From Chrysophaeum taylorii (taxonomy: Eukaryota; Sar; Pelagophyceae; Pelagomonadales; Pelagomonadaceae), in NCBI GenBank assembly GCA_029834535.1, contig JAQMWT010000639.1:1-38346 (forward strand): 38,346 nt of DNA, given 5' to 3'. Positions within the stretch are counted from its first letter, which is position 1; each line of letters starts with the position of its first letter. Below the pieces are notes generated by a model. It worked only from the letters and a program-made list of their open reading frames with translations. It had not been told where the DNA came from and did not search any database. Of this stretch, positions 16,446-27,253 are shown piece after piece. The translations under genes and the position numbers were made by a program.

Positions 16446-17549
16446 GCCACGATTTCATTGCGCATGTGCGCACACCACGACGATTTTGACCGCGCACACC
16501 AATGACGACGCACAAAAATTGACCGTCGCGGTTTACCCTCGCACCACCGCGCCACACCGCCTCGATATAAGAAACAACCAGTCCGAGTCCCAACTACAAC
16601 TATTTGTCTTGCTGAATGGTGCCGGCCTCTCAGAGACTAACGTCAGCTAGACGAGCGCACGGAATCACAGCTAGCTAGCGCTCAACGAGTTTATCGGTCG
16701 TGGCTAACAGACGTGGGAATATTTTGAGTACGAATTAGACTTCGAGTGTCGCATGTTATCGAAAACTCCATACATGGCGGCACTCACAATGAGCATACGT
16801 CGTCGGGCGTGTGTTCACACACCGCAATGGTAGTGGACTCGGGTCGAGACGTCACCCCGGGCGTAGGCGACTTGGGAGCGTTTAATCTATTTATGGCCTA
16901 TCGATCTACTTGTTCAGACGTGTTTGATCTTGCAGATCCCACTTTGCATCGCTTGATTCAAAACACTAGTCTCCAGCGCCGTAGGCGACAGGCTTTGCAT
17001 GTTCGAATCAGTCGCGCGCTCCAGTCTTGAGACATCCGAAACGCTGAATACACCTAAGCAAGCTCATCTCGCTTCGCCTAAAGAGCTAGAAGTGATGGTG
17101 TCACCACTGGCCCGCAACCCAGGAGTTCAGACTCCTGGTATGCGCGCGCGCACACATGTCAACGGCAAACCCGTGGATTTGTGGCAAATCCAGATATATC
17201 GGAGGTGGGATCTGGCTCAGCTCATCCGAACGAGTCAAATAAAACAGCCCGTAGCCTTCGGATAAAATACACACTGGGAAGTAGCCTTCGCCTTTGCTGA
17301 CGTCGCAAATTGTGAACACAATAGTTTTCAGTGACCTCCTGTCCACCAATCCGCCTCGTCGGAGTTGAACGAGGTGTTCGCAGTTGCTTCGGAATCGCTT
17401 CAAGCAGCTGATAAATCATGCTGAAAGCATTGCTGGAAAACTAGAGAATCAAGCACGCGTCTTCGCCACAACATATATTATCGAATTGCACGCGCACATC
17501 GAAGACATTCGTCTAACCGTGGCGAGTCTTATTCGTGTCGACTAGATAG
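16446..17549. repeat. intergenic segment, dispersed repeats in inverse orientation (copy 2: 28774-29877)
   Basis: No supported gene. 16446-16990 is nondescript apart from an AT patch at about 16710-16735. From about 16990 it matches unit 0 (from about 7790) and carries the dispersed repeat cores on the minus strand: GGCAAATCCAGATAT near 17180 and GTGTTCGCAGTTG near 17374. Overlapping short ORFs on both strands are considered fortuitous. Confidence 0.5.
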
Positions 17550-18068
17550 TTATAGAAAATCAAGGTCTGCGATGTCTGAGCTGACATCGGATGCCAAATC
17601 TGTCTCATTTTCACAGGCTGCCTCGAGCTCGCGCAGGTGCGTTTCGAGGCAAGCCTCGAACCGTTGGAGTTCGTCAAGAAAAGGTGGCGGGGTCTGCTGT
17701 GAGCCGATGTTGGTGTGGTAGTTGCGTGTCGAGCTCAGATCTCGCTCAGTGCATCGCTGCTCGCGACGGTATGAGATTGTCATCAAGAGTGCGACTGCGA
17801 CCCCGATGAATGCCCACCGCCCGAATGCTGCAGGCCGAAGAGCGAAATGTTGCGGGAGAATCGAATCGTGATCTCTCGATGTCGAGGGGGCGTGCCACGT
17901 TGTCGTGGTGTGCTTGGTGGGCCGATGAGGCTGGCTGAATAACCACCGAATGGTCAAAAGCACCCACAAGGTGCGCATTTTGATGCTGAAAGAGTGTATT
18001 GAACTGATTCGGGCCGACCACTGAAATCTCGTGAAAAAAATTGGACTGGAGAATTTCGTGTTGCACAA
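17550..18068 (-). CDS. putative small membrane protein of unknown function (copy 1)
   Basis: 172 residues. One probable transmembrane helix covers residues 82-100 (FGRWAFIGVAVALLMTISY), followed by positive residues RREQR. A second weak hydrophobic stretch is at 31-44, after an internal Met at 31 that may be the real start. The C-terminal 45 residues are helical and acidic (FLDELQRFEACLE, HLRELEAACENE). The part from residue about 71 onward is also present, frameshifted, in unit 0 at 8372-8690. That shows the sequence is old, although it also shows weak constraint. No family recognised, and a role with the neighbouring chromosome proteins is unproven. Confidence 0.4.
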   Translation of the reverse strand: MCNTKFSSPIFFTRFQWSARISSIHSFSIKMRTLWVLLTIRWLFSQPHRPTKHTTTTWHAPSTSRDHDSILPQHFALRPAAFGRWAFIGVAVALLMTISYRREQRCTERDLSSTRNYHTNIGSQQTPPPFLDELQRFEACLETHLRELEAACENETDLASDVSSDIADLDFL

Positions 18069-18440
18069 TACAGACTGAACTTATTATTCTGAACGGATTC
18101 GGGTATTTTTAAACGTCGACTGCTTAATAAAGTGGCAAAGGCGGTGAGACAGCGCGCGAGGGGGTGAGTGAGCTCGAAGGATTCGGGGGATTGTCAAGCG
18201 CTGCCAAAAGTGAGCGAGCCCTCGTAATTTCCCCAGGCTGCAACCCCTGCCTCTCGTGGACAACCACCACGTGACTATCAGAGAGTGACAACTCGTACAA
18301 CGAGTCAACTTGAAGCGAGAGCAGCGTGTAGCTTGTGTTCGCGCAATACGAACTATGGGCCAGCTCAGTACGCGGGGCGTAGGCTAATCCCACGGCCCTA
18401 GCACGCTGGATCAGAATCAGAGAGCGTTTAGACAGGAGGC
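18069..18440. other. short intergenic interval (copy 2: 30397-30768)
   Basis: Begins with TTTTTAAACGTCGACTGCTTAA (18104-18125), a relative of the GTCGACTGCTAAGAGGGG motif. A minus-strand frame of 131 codons (18124-18519) crosses it and reads into the SINE-like fragment. It is Ser/Leu/Pro-rich without recognisable motifs, and I do not support it as a gene. Confidence 0.35.
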
Positions 18441-18600
18441 GTAGAATGGAGAATTTAGTTGAAATTGAGTGCCTGTCGCCATGCGACACGTTTTGGCTGG
18501 AGATCAACTCCGTCGTCACCTTACTTCTTATTTATTTTTTTGCGCCACCCCGTCCCACTGCGAAGTTCCGCCTGCCAACCGTCCGCCCGGGAGGCGAACA
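18440..18600 (-). mobile_element. partial SINE-like element, reverse orientation (copy 1 of unit)
   Basis: The reverse complement of this stretch resembles 6459-6600. Shared blocks include CGCCTCCCGGGCGG, GGTTGGCAG, CGCAGTGGGACGGGG and GTCGCATGGCGACA. Homology fades outside and no target-site duplication or GTTA tail is seen, so this is an older or truncated insertion. Plus-strand ORFs of 70-119 codons over it are translations of the element. Copy 2 lies at 30768-30928. Confidence 0.55.
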
Positions 18601-18712
18601 GGTGCCAACCGGGACGGCGCAAGGCGAGTTCAGAAGGGGCACCATCCTCCATCGCGACCGTGCGTGCGTGAGACCAGGGTCAAAGAGAAAAATCAAAGGG
18701 CATTTGTACGTT

Positions 18713-18960
18713 GGCTGCTACGAGGAGGAGTGCGAGTGTGAGCACGCAGGGCGCTCATTGGTTCGGGAATGTGTGAGTGGCTGGATGAACTCTAAGCGCA
18801 CTTAAATTTTAAGGTGGACTGCTAAGAGGAGGAGTGTGAGCGTGAGTTGTGTTCGGTGGTCAAACTCTAAGGGAATTTCATGGTCGACTGCTAAGAGGGG
18901 GATGCGAACGTGAGCACGAAGGGCGTTCGGTGGTTTTGGGGGTTGTGTGAGGACGTGAGT
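18713..18960 (+). repeat. degenerate minisatellite, about 3 units of 70-100 bp
   Basis: Repeated blocks in the same order: GCTGCTA(A/C)GAGG, GTGTGAGC/GCACG, GGGCG(T/C)TC, GGTGG or GGTTCGG, then AACTCTAAG, with units starting near 18714, 18815 and 18888. The motif GTCGACTGCTAAGAGGGG in the third unit equals the motif at 5374-5391. Copy 2 (31041-31289) has one G more in the run at about 31216. Confidence 0.6.
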
Positions 18961-19272
18961 GGTGCCTGCAAGGCAAATGTATGCCGAGGCCTAGTCGGGG
19001 TCATCGTCGAGCCGCGGGGCAGGCGAAGAAGAGATGAGGGTCCCCGCCCGCACGTTGTGCGCATGCTGCCGCCGGATGTACGTGCGACGGAGTGTGACGT
19101 CCTAAACTCTAAGGGTCGCAGGTGGGGGCGAGAGAAGGAGAGAGGGGTATGCAGAAGTTTCAGAAGTGATGAGGGTAAGAGATAAATTCACAAGATCGTT
19201 GCTTTGAGCAACGGTTTGCTCTACTAACCGATCGATTTTGTCGCAAACTAACGAACGCTCTTGAGAGAAAGA

Positions 19273-20040
19273 ATGAATTCAGACAGCGCCGCGGACGACG
19301 AGATCAGCTTGGGCGATGCTTCGAGCGTGCTGAGTGCTGCAGAGGAACTCGATGATCTCCCGGAAGCGCCGAAGGGCACGGTCGAACAATCTTGCGAGAC
19401 AACGCCATCGCGGGAGCATAATACGGGAGGTTGCGGGGACACCTTCGAGCAGGGACCCGCAGAGCTCTCGCAGGACAGTACCGCCGCAAACTCGAGCCCC
19501 TCGCTGAAGCGAAAGGAAGTTGTGAGATCACAACCTTCGGCAAAGAGGATTGCAGTCGACGAGCCTTCGACACAATTGAGCCGCGCGGCGGAGCTATGGC
19601 GCAGAGAGTGTCAAAGTCAACTTAGCGCGGAGGATGCCAAAGCTGCCTGGTTAGCGCTTGATATCGCAGAACGCGAACGGTTCGAGGCTCGCGTCGAGGT
19701 CTTGCCTTCCCGCCCCATCGCGCGACGAGAGCGATACGGGGTGGCGAAACCACTTCCAAAAATTGTGCCAAAAGTTCGTGGTATTCGCATCCTAGGCGCT
19801 ACGAGACCAGCTCTTCTTGGTCCTGAACTCCCAATTCCCGTGCGAGGAAGAAAGAAGCACGGAAACTCGATCAAATCAAAGTCGGGAAACGATTACTTCA
19901 CCAAGAAGCTCATGGCGAACGGTTGGAGAGTGCAGGCCCAGGGGACCCAAGTCACATTCTGGAGTCCGGGCATCCCGTCGATTGCTTTCTCCTCGTTATC
20001 TCAGATTGCCAAGGCTTTTCCGCACCTGGTCCCCAATTAG
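19273..20040 (+). CDS. 255-residue nuclear-type protein with HMG-like helix and possible MBD-like C-terminus (copy 1)
   Basis: Starts at the first ATG of the frame (context AAAGAATGAA). Residues 1-75 are acidic and low-complexity. KRK (79-81) and KR (91-92) could be a nuclear signal. Residues about 100-141 (LSRAAELWRREC, AAWLALDIAERERFEAR) resemble the C-terminal half of an HMG box (W-x-x-L-x-x-x-ER-x-x-F). A basic linker (150-204) precedes residues 206-252: NDYFTKKLMANGWRV, GTQVTFWSPG, AFSSLSQIAKAFPHL, a GW...F-W-SPG...F-SL pattern reminiscent of methyl-CpG-binding/TAM-type modules. Both domain ideas are weak. A chromatin-associated DNA-binding protein is my best reading. It is the last gene of the unit. 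Confidence 0.6.
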   Translation: MNSDSAADDEISLGDASSVLSAAEELDDLPEAPKGTVEQSCETTPSREHNTGGCGDTFEQGPAELSQDSTAANSSPSLKRKEVVRSQPSAKRIAVDEPSTQLSRAAELWRRECQSQLSAEDAKAAWLALDIAERERFEARVEVLPSRPIARRERYGVAKPLPKIVPKVRGIRILGATRPALLGPELPIPVRGRKKHGNSIKSKSGNDYFTKKLMANGWRVQAQGTQVTFWSPGIPSIAFSSLSQIAKAFPHLVPN

Positions 20041-21080
20041 TTTATGCATCAATGTGCCTTCGCGTCCTAAATGCATCTGGGCGGACGAAACCTCCGCGAA
20101 GCCCCTAATAGCTACGCCCTCCCGCAGCTCATTGCGCTATTTTATGTGTCTTGCGCTAGATAGGAGCACGCTGTGCGCCGGAATGCTTCGTATTACTCCC
20201 GAGCCAAGTCCTCGCGCCCCAACATAGCTCGAGACTCCCTTAGAATAACATAATAAAACGTGTAGCACCTCGCCGTCGCTCGTGAGACAAAGAACTGAAC
20301 TGTGCTGCTCCTAGCCTCGGCTACTAAGGGCGACCTGCGTCCACATCCCGCGCACGGGCGACTTTATGAAATGTCGTTTAAAGCATCGAGCACAGTCCAA
20401 AGAGCACGACGTGACACTCGCACAAACAAGCAGATAGGAACGGGTAGTTGTAAGCAGAAGCCAAGACTCCTGGGCTGCGGACTTGGCATACGAGACGCCG
20501 GAACTCCTTGCCCCTAGACGATGCTCTTAAAGTTTCCAAGACATGCTCTGCTTTCGTATGCATCTTAACACTTCTGTGCGATTTCTCTTTACGTCCGAAG
20601 CCCCGCACATCGCAAACCAGCTGCAGGAGTTGGGCAGGAGTTGGAGCTAGGAGATTTCAACGACGCACGCAATTCTGCAGTATTGCTCCAAGGATTCGAA
20701 ATCGTTGGACTTGCTTTTATATGGGTGGTCATTCAGTTTCGAAGTCTCCGCGCATTGTCACTTCAAACCGTCTCCGCGGAACCGCGCGCGGGGTCGAGAG
20801 TTCTGCGTTGTGGCGACGACGTGTGGGTTATTCATTCTCGGGTCATCCCATATCGCTTCAAGAGTCTTCGCTCGGATGCTCGAAACGACCCCGACTCAGC
20901 TGCGAACACGGGGTTCGACTTTCGCATACGACTGGCTGTCGCTAGCGTTTGCGCGCGGCAAACTCAAGAGGTCTCAGTTTCTCAGTTCGAGACGTCAACC
21001 CGAAGGTATGCGACTCCACGACGTGTACATTATGTGTGTAGGCTGTCAGTTTCTTTATTTACGTGTTCCGCTCTCCAGAT
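20041..21080. repeat. 3' flank of the 255-residue gene and dispersed repeats (copy 2: 32370-33409)
   Basis: The first 250 bp are probably the 3' UTR. After about 20650 the sequence consists of plus-oriented members of the dispersed repeat family (GTGGTCATTCAG near 20726, CAGCTGCGAACAC near 20900, CTGGGATCGCTGGATTCGCC near 21083) leading straight into the next unit. ORFs of 60-162 codons here lack family features and follow the repeat. Confidence 0.5.
20252..20257 (+). terminator. candidate polyadenylation signal AATAAA (copy 2: 32581-32586)
   Basis: AATAAA lies 212 bp after the stop of the 255-residue gene, in the only AT-rich patch of this flank (AGAATAACATAATAAAACG). It is the expected hexamer for mRNA 3' end formation, though not proof. 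Confidence 0.35.
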
Positions 21081-24000
21081 CCTAGCTGGGATCGCTGGAT
21101 TCGCCACTAGTGTGCGGCGCGATTCATGACAGTCCCACGCGCGCGCGCACGCGCGCGCACTGTATGTGACTGAACTTGTGGGTTGCGAACTTGGAGAACG
21201 TCACGCCATCACTCCAAGCTATTAGCAGATGAGCTTAGGCGTCGCTCAGCTCTTCGCATGTATATAAAGACTGTGGTGGATAATTGATAGAATTAAATGC
21301 GTTCGGCGCGCGCGCGCGAATCGCTTGAGTTTGAGCTTTGGGCAGCAAACAGCACACACTTGTTTCTAGGATCCGTGTTCTAGCGACTCGCAATCGTCGA
21401 GGTTGAGTTGACATGTGTGGTCATTCGGGCTCGAGGTCTCTGAGCAGCGTTGTCAGCACCGACCTTTTTTGTAAAAAATAGTTGCGCGCACGAGATCGAG
21501 AGGATCTGGTTGTGGCGGCAACGTCCGCGTAGTTCTCTAGTCCCTTGCCTACTTGCTTCAAATGAGTTCGTTCTGTTCCTCGAAACGAACCCGAATGAGC
21601 TGCGAACACATTCTTTCGACTCCTACGCGTAGGTTTGTCGGACGGTCGTTCGCGCGGATGTTCGCGCATGAACTGTAGTGGTCTCAGTTCGAGACGTCAG
21701 CCCGGGCGAAGGCGCCTCCACCGCTTGTATTATTCTATCTATAGGTTATCGGTTTATTCTTTCAGATGTGTTTAGCCACGCAGATCCAACGATGGATCGT
21801 TGGATTTGGCACTAATATCGTCGGCCCGGTTGTTGATACATGCTACGGGATGGCCGCGCGCGCGAACTACACGTGACTGAGTATTTGAGCTGCGGACTCT
21901 CGAGGCGCGAGGCCAATACTCCGAGCTACTACTAGATGCGTTCCGAAGGGCCTCGCGTATAATTTGCTCTGCTCTTGAGCTGTCTCTGATTAGTTCCACG
22001 CGATTGACTCCACGAATTTCACGCGCGCAAACTGCGGAAGTAAGAGCTTGAGATTCTGAACGTCTCCCTCACTAGCCTATATTGTGCGATCTTGCGATGC
22101 ACAGTAGTTGGAGCCGTGTTGGCGTGCGCGGTGATTCAGACCCGATGTCTTTGCGTGTTAAAGGACTCGACGATCTCTTGTGATGCCCGCGCACAGCACC
22201 GCGAATAGCCGACAGCACCAGGTCGTGGTGACGACGCGTGCGTGGTTCTCTTGTTCGCCCCCCTACTCGTCGAGTGTGTTTGCTCAGTGGATTGATTGCG
22301 GTTCTGGCTCTGCTGTGAGCGTTTCGTTTGAATTTCGCGCGTCTGATTGTCGGACACGTGTTCGCGCGGAAACGGTCGTGGATCAGTTCGAGGCGTCAGC
22401 CCGCGAGTATGCGACTCCGCAGTGCGCATTCTATGTGCAGGCTATCGGCGTACTTGTTCAGATGTGTCAGCAATTCAGATCCAACCTCCTATCTCTGGAT
22501 TTGCTATTTTCAGTTCATTAAATCCAGGACCTGGTCCGTGCAACCGTTGTGCGCACGCGCGACCACACACTCTAGGAGTCAGATCTTTGGGGCTGAGGAC
22601 TTCGCATGCAAGACACCATCAATCATGGCTACTTGGCGATGCGTTTCGCAGTTGTTTCGATGTGTCGAGCTGTTCGGTTGTCTCAAGTCTAGTGCGCGTG
22701 ATTGACCCGAAACGTGCAGCGCGCACGTGGTAGTGGCCACGTTGCGAGACTTCAGCCGAGCGTGGAATTTCCACGGTGTGTATTCTATCTGTGGGCTATC
22801 CAATTGCTGGTTCACACGCTTCGTTCATTCAGATCAAACGTCGGATCGCTGGACTTGCCACAAGTGCGACTCGCTGGTTGCCCACGGGTGCAAAATCAAT
22901 CGGCACAGTCCAGGAGTCTAAACTAATGGACCGAGGACTTCGTACACGTGACACCATCAATCGTAGCTACCAAGGCCTGGGAGTTGCTAATACGTCTTCA
23001 ACTCCTCAGGTGTCTGCAGACTTGTACGGGCGACTGACTCCAATATTCGAAGCCCGTCACTCTCGGCACACGAACTTGAGCGGATTAGAGCTTGAGGTAG
23101 AGACGGGCGCTCACGCACATCCAAACTTGGTGCTGTCATAGTGCGCAATCGTTGGAGCTGCTTTGGCGCGTGTGGTCATTCAGCCCCAACGTTTCAGAAC
23201 ATTGTCGGGTGGCCGATCATCCCTATTGGATGTGCGTGCGAAACTAGAGAGGACAAGATTGTGATGATGTCGGGTGCGTGGTTCTCATGTCCCGCACTTA
23301 CTCTTCTTTGGTTATAACTCCTCGGTTGTTTCAAACAATTCCGACCCAGCTGCGAACACCGCGTTCATCGATCGCGTCTCGGATTGTCTGGTGTTTATTG
23401 GCAAAAATATTGTCTGGGTCTTTGCTCTTCACGTCAGCCCGCGGGGTCTTCGCTCGACACGTCAGCCCTTGCGCAAGAAAGCCGCTTCGTGGGACGTCTC
23501 TCTTTCTTAAGCTATTGTTGCACATGCTTAGGTCCTGAATTAAGTGCACGGATTTATTCCAGCCCCAGCTGAACTAATTGACACGTTACGAGATTCGCTC
23601 GTCGTGTCGAGAGGCGTGTGGCCGTGCACACTAATTGCGGCAGCGAACAGGGGCGGGCATTATTTCTGTCGGGAAGACCAATTCCTAATCTCGTGCATTC
23701 TAATCCCGCAACCGCCTCGGCCAAGCACGGCCGTTCCGAACAAAGTCTCGTAATCTCAAACTCCCATTTTGACTGTAACGAATGATGCCCTCACCCAGTT
23801 GCTTGATCTAGCCGCTCGTTCATGACACGAGAGGCTTTTCCGGCCATTTCGCTATCTCCGGCTCCTTGTACCGCCCCGCAATTATCCGTACCAGCCTGTC
23901 TGTAGGAACTGTTTTGCCAGCGATCCAATAAACTAAAGACTCACTCCGAACAATATATATTAACAAAATATTCAATCGAACCAACCACTGATCAACCAAG

Positions 24001-24191
24001 TGCGTCTTAGAAGCATCATGACTGTGGTGTCTACACCACATTTGGCCGCAGGCGCTCAAGCACCGAGTCGGTATACTGCTCTGTATGTACTTCATCAGAA
24101 CACACACGAGCTCGCGTTAGTACGCACGAAAACATAGAAGCTTCGTGCGCTCTCGGTCGATCAAGACTACGGTGCGGTGCCGACGAGCGAC

Positions 24192-25334
24192 ATGGTCGAT
24201 GAGATGCTTCGAGCGTCGCGTGGCGAATCGAGACCCGAACGGTGCACAACGGTGAGCGAGGCGCAGTCGGTCGATATTGTGACCAAGTTCATCGAGCTCA
24301 CAGTCTACACGATTCTTTACCTGCGCAAGATCGTTCCCGAGGAATGCTTCGAAAAAATGGACCTTGGAGGCGGCCACGCGTGTCCGTGTCTCGAGCTCAG
24401 CGCGGGCGGGCAAACTGGTGCGAATGCCCGAGTGATCCAATCGTGGATTTGTCGTGGACTCCGCACAGCAATTGCCATGCGATACCTCAAATCTGCGACG
24501 TTTATCATCGCCGACGACCAAGAGTGCTCTCAGGAGCAGTATACTTTTCGCCTTGCATACCCGTGCAGCGAAAAGATCCAGGTGTCGATGAGCGGACCGC
24601 GCGACACTGGACGAGAATTACTCCTGGACAGCGCGCCCGTGTTCAAACAACTTCGACAAATATGGCTCGATCTTACACTGCTGACGAGCGGTCTTCCTCT
24701 ACCCGCCGACGAAGAGCGCCTTGTTACGATGAAACTCTCGTACACAAGTATTACGCCGCATGGTTACAACCCGCCCTGCTTTCGCACGTGCGCCGCCGAT
24801 GCGTTTGACTTCGCCAACTCGGGCCCTGCTTCGTCCGTCGCTGTTGGAGGAGAAGGGTTGAACGGCGCCTACCACAGCTGCAAGCTGGTGTACAAGGGAC
24901 CTCAAATAAGTCTGTCGGACTCATTGCGCGACGGTCAGCCGAACTGGTCCTCGAAAGGCACATCACTCGCCAGCCATTGTTGGCAAACAAACAATAAGAC
25001 ATGCAATTTAGATGAGTGCGCAAGTGCTGACAACAACAAAAGCAACAACGACGACGATGGAGACGACGACGAAAAAACGCGTATCTCGGCTGGCCCCGAC
25101 ACCCTAGAGGTCTACGGGCACGCGTCGGAATTGAACTCGTCGAGAAAAAGGCCGCGCAGCCTGGCTGGCGAACTGTTGTCACCGCCAGGTTCAACGTGCG
25201 TTGAGCACTCGCTAACCGACACTCAAGACCCGTATTACCACGTCGTGAGCTCGCAGGATTCACAGGTCACGAAGTACATGCGCTACACCATGTGTCGAGA
25301 GCCCATCTCCTTCACACAACCCGACCTCTGCTGA
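24192..25334 (+). CDS. Hop1/HORMAD-like HORMA-domain protein (copy 2)
   Basis: The predicted protein is identical to that at 11863-13005, including the HORMA domain (about 20-200), the acidic run, RKRPR and the four SQ/TQ sites. There is no frameshift or stop, so this copy is as likely to be functional as the first. The upstream TATATATT recurs at 23954. Confidence 0.93.
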   Translation: MVDEMLRASRGESRPERCTTVSEAQSVDIVTKFIELTVYTILYLRKIVPEECFEKMDLGGGHACPCLELSAGGQTGANARVIQSWICRGLRTAIAMRYLKSATFIIADDQECSQEQYTFRLAYPCSEKIQVSMSGPRDTGRELLLDSAPVFKQLRQIWLDLTLLTSGLPLPADEERLVTMKLSYTSITPHGYNPPCFRTCAADAFDFANSGPASSVAVGGEGLNGAYHSCKLVYKGPQISLSDSLRDGQPNWSSKGTSLASHCWQTNNKTCNLDECASADNNKSNNDDDGDDDEKTRISAGPDTLEVYGHASELNSSRKRPRSLAGELLSPPGSTCVEHSLTDTQDPYYHVVSSQDSQVTKYMRYTMCREPISFTQPDLC

Positions 25335-25985
25335 CCCTCTGTTCTATGTCGTTGCCTTGCACTACGACGTTGCGCGGGTCTCAAACCCAGACGCTTATGC
25401 ACTCCCTGATACTGGCGAGCGCGGTACCTCGCGCAAGATCATCCGATCCGCAGACGAAACTACAATCAGCACGCGCACTGCGCTCCTATCACTCTGCATT
25501 CTACCTCCCTCAGTCGCGAATAACCTATTTCGAGCACGCAACTCACGTTCCCCAACACCTCTGCTAGGTTTGCGCTCGAGGGCAAGCTCTTCGGATATAC
25601 TTAAATCGCTCGAGTGATCGGGTGCGTAGAATACGGGAACCTCGCAGGGCCAATCGATGAGTTGCAGGGCTCGGAGTTGCGCGTCACAACTTTGCGTTTG
25701 AAAATGAATGTGCTCTCCTGCTATCGACTTTTGGAGTGTAAATGTGTTGTTCTCGAGATTCAATGACTCAGACACGTGTACCTGTTTCGCGCTCAGACCA
25801 CCGAGTCATAACCATGAGGGACGCAGGAATCATTGCGCTGTGGGTGTGAAGAGCCGAGCATAAACACACTTGCGCGGACTAGAGGGTCGCCGTTTCAGAT
25901 CCCGCATATCACTCGCAAATTGTGCGCTTTGCAAGTGTTCTAGATTGCTGCATCTATCTAAAGCTGTGTCTTAATACGTCTTACA

Positions 25986-26273
25986 ATGAGTAAAGCAAGT
26001 GCTGCACGTGCGCGTCGCCTGCTACGGTGCATGAATTTTGACCCCACATCGTTCGAAGACTATGGGAAGTTTGGAGGCGGAGTTGGATCATCACGTGCCC
26101 AAGAGAATGAAATTGCTGGTGCTTGCTTCATTCGAGAAGATCAACAATGCAAGCAAAACGCACGCGAATCCAATAACGTCACCAAAAGAACCAGACTAGG
26201 CGAGTCCAAACGCAACCGCACCGCGCCTCCGGGTCAGGCCGAGGAGATTACTGGCCTCGACAAACCGAAATGA
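25986..26273 (+). CDS. small basic protein of unknown function (copy 2)
   Basis: Identical 95-codon frame to that at 13657-13944, again overlapping a 55-codon frame by ATGA. Its absence from copy 3 is the only gene-content difference seen among the units. Confidence 0.33.
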   Translation: MSKASAARARRLLRCMNFDPTSFEDYGKFGGGVGSSRAQENEIAGACFIREDQQCKQNARESNNVTKRTRLGESKRNRTAPPGQAEEITGLDKPK

Positions 26274-26649
26274 CCAAGCCGCGCATTGTTGAACACGAGA
26301 CTCTACAGACCGCGCAGTCACTGACCCAACAAGGTAAGCGAGACTCTCCATGCGATTACGACGTTACACCTCAGCTATTCTCACCTTATATTGTCACCAT
26401 TGACTCTCCCGAAGACCTGTTATCGATGCCTCGATAGCCTCTCGCGGCCTCTCGAATTCCCTTGTGTCTCCGATAGTGTCACGGTGATTAGACTACTTAG
26501 CTAGACACCCTATGTTAAGGTTGGCAAGAGGGCGCCAAAAGGGCGCCGTAGTCCTCTTCAATGCCTGTCTCAGCTCGAAGACGTCGCAAGATTTTCGGTG
26601 CAGCTCCTCGCGGATATGCACGAGCGCCAGGATTTCCCTAAGCAACGCA

Positions 26650-27117
26650 TCAAGGTTGCCTCATCTTGATTTTGAGCGACGGTTCCGCGTACGACACGAC
26701 GCGCGTGCTTCTCGCGGGTCTATGAGTGGCTGTGGCGGATAGTGGGTGCGTTTGATGCTCGTTGAGAGAGCTGGGTCTTTCAGACGAGCTGATAGACTCT
26801 GATTGCACCATCTTGTTCGAAATCGCGGCACCCGTGCGCACCTTGAGAAGCTCTCTTGTCAGGGCAGAAATCTGGCGTTCGTATCGAATTCTTTCTAACT
26901 TGAGACGCGCGACTTCTGCGGCAAGTTCCTTGTTGTTCGACCGGAGCGAAGCTAGCCGAATTTCATTCACAGTGGTGGAGGCCGCGGTGAGGTCACGTCG
27001 TCGGCGGCGCCGAACGATCATTGGCTGCAGCCCAGTGTACCAGAGATGCGACGATCTAGTGCTATCGTCAACCAGGAGATGACTATCCGACATGGAAACG
27101 GACTGCAACATCAACAA
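26650..27117 (-). CDS. Shugoshin-like protein (copy 2)
   Basis: The 155-residue protein is identical to copy 1, with coiled coil 45-94 and C-terminal SYAEPSLKIKMR motif. A one-base deletion relative to copy 1 lies at about 26637, just beyond the stop codon, so the protein is not affected. Confidence 0.78.
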   Translation of the reverse strand: MLMLQSVSMSDSHLLVDDSTRSSHLWYTGLQPMIVRRRRRRDLTAASTTVNEIRLASLRSNNKELAAEVARLKLERIRYERQISALTRELLKVRTGAAISNKMVQSESISSSERPSSLNEHQTHPLSATATHRPARSTRVVSYAEPSLKIKMRQP

Positions 27118-27253
27118 ATTACGTGCGTGTATGCGGCTAGACGTATGTGTAACTCCCAGAATTGGTACAACACTTATACTGCGCTCAAGTACTACAAAGG
27201 AGGCATTAACGGCCTAACATCACGAGCGAGAAAAGGCTGATTGCTCATTAACG
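27118..27253. promoter_or_regulatory. divergent promoter region between Shugoshin and recombinase genes (copy 2)
   Basis: Same 136-bp head-to-head spacing and sequence as at 14790-14925. Confidence 0.45.

Larger units (their letters stand above)
8752..21080 (+). repeat. 12.3-kb tandem unit, copy 1
   Basis: Every position from about 8752 onward recurs 12,329 bp later. Differences noticed between copy 1 and copy 2 are five substitutions confined to the first 530 bp (8806, 9044, 9112, 9156, 9275), one C more in copy 1 at about 14307-14310, and one G fewer at about 18897-18901. The left breakpoint lies within about 8720-8752, where copy 1 carries an extra short duplication of the ATCGCTGGATCCAAGCTGG segment. 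The unit holds the HORMA, Shugoshin, recombinase, putative membrane protein and 255-residue genes. Confidence 0.97.

Noticed and set aside
18446..18805. 119-codon plus-strand ORF
   Set aside because: It reads through the SINE-like fragment and the minisatellite, and its hydrophobic stretch is a T-rich tract.
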